The notes below the pieces were generated by a model. It saw only the letters and a list, made by a program, of their open reading frames with translations, was not told the DNA's origin and ran no database searches. The position numbers and the translations under genes are program-made. Below are positions 57,798-64,000 of a DNA stretch of 64,000 bases, one piece after another (within the stretch, counting starts at the first letter, position 1; every line of letters starts with the position of its first letter). This DNA comes from Paraphysomonas bandaiensis (taxonomy: Eukaryota; Chrysophyceae), in assembly GCA_965644295.1 (NCBI GenBank), contig CBFFRP010000115.1, forward strand, positions 62,001 to 126,000, given 5' to 3'.

Positions 57798-58319
57798 ATG
57801 CAACGTACTGTCAATAATGAAGACATTCTTCTGGATATGTTCTCAGCAAGAAATGGCAACGATGCATTCCGCAGGAGCAACAAGCCCTCTCAATCACATA
57901 AACCCATGAAAACTATTTACGAAGTTGAAGATGCTGCTGATGAACAGAAAAAAGTTACGAAGCATACAAGAAGACTGACGTTCTCTGGGATCCGCACATC
58001 CCCTCCACAGTTTCTTTCCACTTTACCACGCTCTAAAAGTGAAAGAAATGGTAGAGACAGAGTGTTAGGACGTATGGTCAATAAAACTGTTGGCGGTTTA
58101 TATCGCCACGATGATCCAGATACAGATACACGGACTTGCGGACATGGTGTTGAAAGACAGTCCCATATCGGATCGACTGTAGTCAACAATTTAGACCCAC
58201 AGAAAAAACGTAACAGACGGTCATCTGTGCGACAGCGCATTCGTCGCATCAGCGGTAGAGACCAACTTCTCAGGCGTATGTTTTCTGGAGCCAGAGTGGT
58301 ACCCATTCTTCGTGAATAG
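57798..58319 (+). CDS. Small basic protein with GRD..L.RM motifs (paralogue 2)
   Basis: Intronless, 173 residues, very basic. It has three related motifs: NEDILLDMFSARNG near residue 7, NGRDRVLGRMVNKT near 83-96, and SGRDQLLRRMFSGA near 151-164. These align with two motifs in the divergent paralogue at 56850-57236. Between them lie Ser/Arg/Lys-rich segments (KKRNRRSSVRQRIRRI) and a phospho-site-like TSPP. No known family is recognised. The repeated short helix with an R-D...L.RM core could be a docking motif. Start ATG at 57798 lies 157 bp past the nearest CCAAT box. Confidence 0.65.
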   Translation: MQRTVNNEDILLDMFSARNGNDAFRRSNKPSQSHKPMKTIYEVEDAADEQKKVTKHTRRLTFSGIRTSPPQFLSTLPRSKSERNGRDRVLGRMVNKTVGGLYRHDDPDTDTRTCGHGVERQSHIGSTVVNNLDPQKKRNRRSSVRQRIRRISGRDQLLRRMFSGARVVPILRE

Positions 58320-59368
58320 AAATATCGACTTTAAAGTGACCATTGTATGGTCTATATATACATGTATAAAGTTTCAGTTTTTAACCATTTCATTGTAGTG
58401 ACGTCACCTTCGGGTCACTATCGTTTTATCGATGCAGTAGAATTACAGATTTTTCTATAAATATTTTTACGAAAATGTAAAATATAATTGTATGACATAT
58501 TCTTGAGGCTCTATGTACTCTTGATAATACCAGTATTGAGTACGCGCGGAATTTCTTGGCAGCAACGATGTACATGCTCATTCCTACATTTCTACTCTTT
58601 TCGCACACCGCTCATTATAGTTTTAAACACCAATGACTCGGTACGCTCCTTGCTAGCACTGGGGAACAAAATACTGCATATAGTATTTGTCGTCCTATTC
58701 ACTATTCACTATAATACTCATGCTCAATGCTATAGCTTATATGCCATGTATTGACGACATTTAGTTAATTAGTAACCGGTATTATTTACATTAGTATTAT
58801 ATGCAATAATAATAAAAGCACATTAAAATGACTGTCAAAATCATAATTAATAAAAGTTAACTTCGTTTTCACACCAAATAATAGAGTTTTATGTCCATAG
58901 TCTACAGTCTATATTATCCCTGTGATTTTGAATTTTGAACCCTATTCCCTACTCAGGTTAAAAAAAAGTGGGAATAATTAAATATAGGTCCAATAATTTA
59001 TTTGTTTTTGTATACGTTTTATAATTTAAGTAAAATACACGTTTCGCCACAACATTTCAGAATTTGTAACTATGTTATTCCCTTTCTGATATATTTCTTG
59101 ACATGTCATCGATCATAGATACATGGAAGTTGTGCTTGTTGTGTATGGAGGAGTAACTATTATTAAATGTAAAATGTACATGTCATGTTTCAAACAGAAT
59201 AGTATACTACGTTGACAGTGTACTCTATGCACTCTTAATATGCGATAATACGCTGATCCTAGCCCTCACGGAAACACAAGAAGCAAATCACAAACATCCA
59301 TATATCTAATTCATCAGTCCACATATACAAACATGGAATATACATACTGACAACGTTACTTCGACTAA
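58320..59368. other. Intergenic AT-rich DNA
   Basis: A short inverted pair (tgacgtcacc...ggtcacta) occurs near 58398-58420. Otherwise AT-rich sequence between two convergent genes, with no domain-bearing frame. Confidence 0.4.
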
Positions 59369-60958
59369 TCATAATTCAATACTTGACTTTCTAAAGCAAT
59401 TGTAGTACACTACTAGCAATGGAAATTCACTACAGAGAGATTCCACAGCTGGACCAGTGACTTTCGGACAAAAGCTCACATCTAACACCTTAAGAGCCGG
59501 ACATCCATAGGCCAGAGCCTCAACTCCAGCATCTGTCAGCATATCACACTCACTAAGATGAAGGACACTTAATTTCGGGCAGCCATACGCAAGAGCTGCA
59601 GGAGTTTCATCCGTAAGAGTTCGGCATTCACTTAAATACAAAAACCTCATGCAGGGGGATGAGTGAGCCAAGGTGGCAGGTGTGGCATCTGTTATACCAC
59701 TACATCTTCTGACGTCAAGAGTGGACATGTTCGGGTTCGATTGGAGCGCAGCACACAGACCCTCATCCGTGATATGCCTAAGGCCTGATAAATATAAGGC
59801 ATTTAACGCACAGCAGTAAGTAGATATCGACTTCATTGCAACGTCAGTGAGCTTGTTACACCATGCAAGACTTAGTGATTCTAGTGCAGGACAGGCGCTC
59901 AGTATACCATCGAGAGTGGAATCAGTTAATTTTCGACATTCCATGAGTGATAAATGTGTCAAATTCGGTAAATTAATGACAGCACGAGTGTCCACAACAC
60001 CACGACAATAACTTAAATTAAGGTATGACAGCGAGGGATAGCTAGAGCATATCAAAGGCAGTATTGATCTTGTCAACCGAATGCACCCGGATAAGTTAAG
60101 ATGCTTTACACGAGAGCATTCTGCACCGAGAACTTCTACAGTACTGTTAGTAAGATTCCTACAATCGGAGAAGTCAACACGTGTTAGGTTCCTACAGTGA
60201 GATAGAACTGGATTAACCCCGGTATCAGTGAGTCGACAGCATCCAGACATACTAATCTCACTTAAATAGGGGCTGCACCTGCTACGAATCGCACTACATG
60301 TGTCATCTCCCTCAGATGGATGCATATAAAATCTACCGAGAACTACACCCCGATTACTAATCCACGCAACACAAGAACTGGTAATGGGATTCGTTGGGTA
60401 TAGAATAACACCTTGAAATGTATTCAAAAACTCCTTGCGAATTGTATGACTAGTGTGCGCTACATCCAGTCTGCTTAAGTCACACATAGATAAATAGCGG
60501 TATATATAAACACTTGTGGTGGGCTTTTGCAGGAGTGAGAGAAGGGGGGAAGGCGGGGGCGACTCGTCAACAGGTAAACCAAATAAGGAGGCTAATGATG
60601 GCCTTTTAGAACTGAGTCGACGAACGAGGGACTTTCTTGGATTGTTTTCTTTTTCATGGATACTTTCGGTACTAGACGCTCGCCTTGAACTCATTCGTCT
60701 AGCAAATGATTCACGTTGTCCGCTAGATTCTACAGAATGCCGTTCACTAAGTCGTTTCACTAGAGAGCCTCGAGGTCCAGAGTCAGTTTTATCTGGAGAA
60801 GAAGAGGATAAAGATTTCTTTGAGTGTTGTTGATCGTTACGTCGTGTCTCCTGATTGTCATAAGTGGTATCCGTTATCTTAGATTCCACTTCAGCTGTGT
60901 CCCCTAAAGATACAGGAATCGCATCTAAAGAAGCTGCTGAAGATGATCCACACCCCAT
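59369..60958 (-). CDS. F-box / leucine-rich repeat protein, likely myristoylated
   Basis: Intronless. The frame extends to 60991, but starting at the second methionine gives MGCGSSSAAS, a strong N-myristoylation/palmitoylation signal, so I place the start at 60958 (529 residues). A disordered Ser/Arg-rich region follows (SLVKRLSERHSVESSGQR, with repeated RR.SS blocks). An F-box-like helix set comes next (VYIYRYLSMCDLSRLDVAHT). Then about eleven AMN1/FBXL-type cysteine-containing LRRs follow (LTRVDFSDCRNLTNST, LKHLNLSGC-like units). FBXL proteins select substrates for SCF ubiquitin ligases; the LRRs would bind the target and the lipid would hold it at a membrane. The F-box is weak, so this could be a plain AMN1-like LRR protein. 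Confidence 0.8.
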   Translation of the reverse strand: MGCGSSSAASLDAIPVSLGDTAEVESKITDTTYDNQETRRNDQQHSKKSLSSSSPDKTDSGPRGSLVKRLSERHSVESSGQRESFARRMSSRRASSTESIHEKENNPRKSLVRRLSSKRPSLASLFGLPVDESPPPSPLLSLLQKPTTSVYIYRYLSMCDLSRLDVAHTSHTIRKEFLNTFQGVILYPTNPITSSCVAWISNRGVVLGRFYMHPSEGDDTCSAIRSRCSPYLSEISMSGCCRLTDTGVNPVLSHCRNLTRVDFSDCRNLTNSTVEVLGAECSRVKHLNLSGCIRLTRSILPLICSSYPSLSYLNLSYCRGVVDTRAVINLPNLTHLSLMECRKLTDSTLDGILSACPALESLSLAWCNKLTDVAMKSISTYCCALNALYLSGLRHITDEGLCAALQSNPNMSTLDVRRCSGITDATPATLAHSSPCMRFLYLSECRTLTDETPAALAYGCPKLSVLHLSECDMLTDAGVEALAYGCPALKVLDVSFCPKVTGPAVESLCSEFPLLVVYYNCFRKSSIEL

Positions 60959-61275
60959 ATTTAATACACCACCACAAGAAGCTTCAAACAAGTGTCCAAT
61001 GAGAAGATATTACTATATAACAGTATTCAGATATACAGTCTGAATTAATAGTATGCTACGCATAAATATAAGATAGAGAACCCCACCTCCACGAGAGATA
61101 ATATACTCAGGTGTTAGGAACAATGTGTTTATATGTATGTGGTGTGTGAGTGAGGTTTGGATATGATCCTACTCTGCTGTGATGTATAGTTATGAGATGG
61201 CAAGAGTCATGTATACAGCTGACATACACGCCTGTATGCACAGTATTGTATGTCAACGGAAACCATGTACAGTAA

Positions 61276-61500
61276 TCTATGTATGTATGTATGTATGTAT
61301 GTATGTATGTATGTATGTATGTATGTATGTATGTATGTATGTATGTATGTATGTATGTATGTATGTATGTATGTATGTATGTATGTATGTATGTATGTAT
61401 GTATGTATGTATGTATGTATGTATGTATGTATGTATGTATGTATGTATGTATGTATGTATGTGTGTATGTATGTATGTCTGTATGTGTATGTGTGTGTGG
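61276..61500 (+). repeat. GTAT microsatellite, about 45 units
   Basis: An uninterrupted gtat array from about 61278 to 61462, then degenerate units with gtgt and gtct to about 61500. It is the longest simple repeat in the window and starts about 340 bp before the NDUFB9 start codon, between it and the divergent F-box/LRR gene. Frames running through it (CMYV or HTYI repeats) are artefacts. Confidence 0.97.
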
Positions 61501-61613
61501 GTTGTGTAGGTGTTTCCTCTGCTCTTGTTATTTCTCGTCATATTTATTAGTCTTCTCTGTCTACGTACCATAAACCTCTTGACAACACTGTATATCACCC
61601 TCACAACAATAAC

Positions 61614-62325
61614 ATGCAGCAACTCAAATCAGCTATTGACTTCTACATGCCTGTGGTCAAACTAAGCCACCGCAATACAGTTTGCCGCCTCTATAGACGT
61701 GCTCTAAGAGAGTGTTTTAATTGGGCAGAGTGCCGAGAAATGTTCATCGACGAAGCCACTGAAGTACGCGCTCGATTTGATGCTAATAAAAATGCAGGTA
61801 AGAAATAAATCAGTCACTGATTCATATTTTTTTATTTATATGTGTGTATATATAATTCGGAGTGATAGATATAGACGTATATGTGTTTTATGGGGTTTAT
61901 GTACAGGACTTGCTGAAAGTAAACGCCTAATTAAAGAAGCTGAAGAAGAGCTGTTGTATCACAAGCACCCTGATCCTTATGTAAACCCGCATATGCCTGG
62001 GGGAAGTTCATTCATGAGAAACCCCGCTGTGCCCCTGGAAGTAGTCTACCCGTCCGGTATTCCCGATCACTACAAGAGGTATGTTTAAAACTTAACATGC
62101 TCATTTCTAGTGGAATATGTGTTTAAGTCAATGTCTACTTCTTCTTTAAATGTAAAATTGCTTTGGCTTCGTTCGATTTAAAATGTTGGAAACTGGAGAT
62201 TAATATTGTTTCGCAGACGTCAATTGAATATTGACATGTCGTACGTGAAGGAAGGTCAAAAATATGCCGACAAGAACTTTGTAGACTTTGTCAACAAGGA
62301 ATACTGGATTGAGCGCGGGTCTTGA
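61614..62325 (+). CDS. NDUFB9: Complex I subunit NDUFB9 (LYR protein)
   Basis: Accessory subunit B22 of mitochondrial NADH:ubiquinone oxidoreductase, distal membrane arm. Three exons join in phase: 61614-61797, 61907-62078, 62217-62325, giving 154 residues (human 179). The LYR motif is in HRNTVCRLYRRALRECFNWA, near residue 23. Then comes EVRARFDANKN, the conserved LIKEAEEELLYHKHPDPYVN, and PGGSSFMRNPAVPLEVVYPS. The C-terminus (FVNKEYWIERGS) is shorter than in animals. LYR proteins bind the acyl carrier protein. Start is the first ATG, just before the LYR helix. Confidence 0.93.
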
Positions 62326-62735
62326 ACCTACCTAGTTGTGTAATCATATCTCTACAAAGCCGTGTGAAACGCATGCACCTGTTTGTTAGGTTGGATACAT
62401 TGATACACGGGTTCGTAAGTCAATTACACCAAAAACTGTGACAATAAGAAAGTTTAATAAATATGCATTCAGTAGTTACCTGATTTTCTAAATTTATATG
62501 TTGTTGCAGCTTCCATTTTGAGGGAAGACAAGTTGCAACTGCGACTGAAGTGCGAGGAAATCTCCATTCTGAGTTACTTTTACTCAATTTAGCTGTAAAT
62601 ACCAAAAATTTCAATTCATGAGCGAATTTAAACAATGTATATACTTTAAACAATATATTTCAAGCAGGGATAATGAACAATATACTGTTAATTGATAGGG
62701 TCCCATCTATAATACTGAATACTGATGGAGTAATT
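62326..62735. other. Intergenic AT-rich DNA after NDUFB9
   Basis: 3' flank of NDUFB9. AT-rich, with no gene-like frame and no match to the R1 or MITE families. Confidence 0.4.
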
Positions 62736-62736
62736 A

Positions 62737-63550
62737 ATGTTGAGTTTTGCTGTTTGAGCAATTAAAGCTGCAATTCTAAGGTATTGGAATTATGACCGTT
62801 AGTCGAGGAACACAGCAGTGGTAAACAGTATTATGAGAACTAACAATATGATAGCTACTGTAGTAATTAGTAATGAAACTGAATATAATATATTGATCAT
62901 GCAAGATAGCAAGATAGTGACGATGTACGATGTAAGATCGTACGAGAAATGATTGGTCGTAGTGATAACATGAAATTGATTATTATAATTTATAATAACT
63001 ATGACAAGATTAATGAGTGAATACACGTCTAGTTAACTTAGTAAGTCATCCAATTACAATTAAAACTGCCCAACAAGGACTCATTTACAATATATTAGTG
63101 TTATTAATCACTACTTAAAATTAAAATCACATGCGTAGATTTCATTTTTAGTACTAGCCATCAAGAGTGCCCCATTCCGTGTGCGTACCTGTAGAGTACA
63201 GAAATATCTGAATATTCTGTTCAGAGAATGAAGAAGAGCGGATTCCTGTCTATGCTACTTGAGCCCAATGTTGAGTGTTGCTGTTTGAGAGCAATGAAAA
63301 GCTGTAGAATACAAAGTGGTTAACTGTATTATAAGAACTAATGTCATATATATTGTAGCAATCGTAGTAGTAAAACTGAAATATATTGACGGTATAAGTT
63401 CGCGACATCTAAGGTTGTATAAAAATGATTGGTAGTTGAGGCAATGTTCTACGCGTGTTTTAATGTTACTTTGTTCTAAAATATTACTTGAGTAGTTTAC
63501 AAGAATTTTTATAGTTCCCCATTCCGAGTGTGTGCCCTAGTACACTGCTA
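62737..63550. repeat. Degenerate direct repeat, two ~0.4 kb units
   Basis: Blocks recur in order. gctgtttgagcaatt (62750) matches gctgtttgagagcaat (63277). The ttatgagaactaa block (62830) matches ttataagaactaa (63330). aatgattggtcgtag (62948) matches aatgattggtagttg (63426). ccccattccgtgtg (63171) matches ccccattccgagtg (63517). The part at 63190-63280 also resembles 484-600 in reverse. These are probably remains of the same element family as 237-1276. Confidence 0.5.
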
Positions 63551-63712
63551 GTGTTAATTAATGTTATATGTTCTACTCGACAATAATTCAAGACTGGGTT
63601 TCCGTTTACTTGTTGATGAGAAATTAGATATACTATAATGTTGTGACTAGTCAGATATTTCAACCATTCAGACGAGGTTTAACCTTCCACGTTAAAATAT
63701 AAATAACTATAT

Positions 63713-63760
63713 CAGGGCCTGGTAACCATTAATAGTAGTCCACTTTCCGGCAATTAGAGA
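63713..63760 (+). mobile_element. hAT-MITE end fragment
   Basis: cagggcctggtaaccatta is identical to the left end of the MITE at 45461. After about 25 bp it diverges to tccggcaatta, similar to an inner block of that element. No matching right end is seen before the window ends, so it is truncated or deleted. Confidence 0.6.
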
Positions 63761-64000
63761 TAGCGTGGTGCTCCTTAATTACTAATCTTAATCCCTTAAA
63801 TAACAGTTTACGAATAGTAACTACACATCATCAGTATGTTGTTCCTCAGAAAACAATTTTCTAACTCATATAGCACAAAGTTGCCACAAAGTAGCTGTAA
63901 AGCGGCATCATCATGAACATTACTTAGAGTTTCTTCGGAGTGTAGGGTATAGGCTATAGAGGAGGAGACACTATATCATAAAAACACTTTATTCTACATA

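Noticed and set aside
61107-61622. Open frames of repeated CMYV or HTYI residues
   Set aside because: They are translations of the GTAT microsatellite and have no independent coding support.
1-64000. CRISPR arrays, operons, prokaryotic origins
   Set aside because: Spliceosomal introns, Sm protein and mitochondrial targeting show nuclear eukaryotic DNA. The regular repeats present are minisatellites, microsatellites or coding repeats without unique spacers.
1-64000. tRNA or rRNA genes
   Set aside because: I looked for paired A and B boxes and rRNA cores. Matches such as ttcgaaccc near 22168 fall in coding exons and do not fold as tRNA.

Overview
This window is nuclear DNA from an intron-rich, fairly compact eukaryote using the standard genetic code (TAA, TAG and TGA all end clear genes). 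Introns are GT-AG, about 44 to 330 nt, and most exon joins below were checked by hand for reading phase. The best lineage guess is a stramenopile or a relative: the secreted Gly-Gln-Pro-Thr repeat protein with EGF-like cysteine modules at 33865-36789 has an architecture I associate with brown algae, diatoms, pelagophytes and oomycetes, and a chitin synthase sits alongside. A protein with SFI1-like repeats and several coiled-coil proteins would fit a centriole- or flagellum-bearing cell. This is inference; no marker gene fixes the species.

Layout. 1-5074: a possible last exon of a gene entering from the left, an inverted-repeat element (237-1276), and a PAM2-motif protein (2426-3205). 5075-8702: a 10-exon villin (six gelsolin-type segments plus headpiece) in which two introns share a nearly identical 165-bp segment. 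8703-12593: repeats and coding relics. 12594-15376: chitin synthase. 15377-18741: AT-rich repeat-dense DNA with a minisatellite and duplicated exon relics. 18742-23361 (-): an 11-exon helical/coiled-coil protein, head to head with 24025-30574 (+), an 11-exon LRR / SFI1-like / coiled-coil protein. 30575-32633: dispersed repeats. 32634-33034 (-): TRMT112, head to head with the repeat/EGF protein. 38301-39212 (-): an unrecognised three-exon gene. 39778-43319 (-): 12-exon mitochondrial methylmalonyl-CoA mutase, head to head with SmB (43926-45081). 45461-45626: a hAT-type MITE. 45994-51049: a Ty3/gypsy-like LTR retroelement with apparently identical LTRs but a decayed pol. 51050-52938: repeats. 52939-54981 (-): coiled-coil protein, head to head with a DUF218 membrane protein. 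56850-58319: two divergent genes for small basic proteins sharing a repeated GRD..L.RM motif, around a CCAAT-rich intergenic region. 59369-60958 (-): F-box/LRR protein, head to head with complex I subunit NDUFB9 (61614-62325), with a long GTAT microsatellite between them. 62326-64000: degenerate repeats.

The genes do not form a pathway. They are mostly housekeeping (splicing, translation factor methylation, respiration, propionate metabolism) and cytoskeletal/centrosomal functions, arranged largely as divergent pairs 0.5-0.8 kb apart. The most interesting items are the introner-like repeat in villin, the retroelement that moved recently despite a broken pol, the divergent small paralogues with a CCAAT cluster, and an abundant unclassified ~0.5 kb dispersed repeat.
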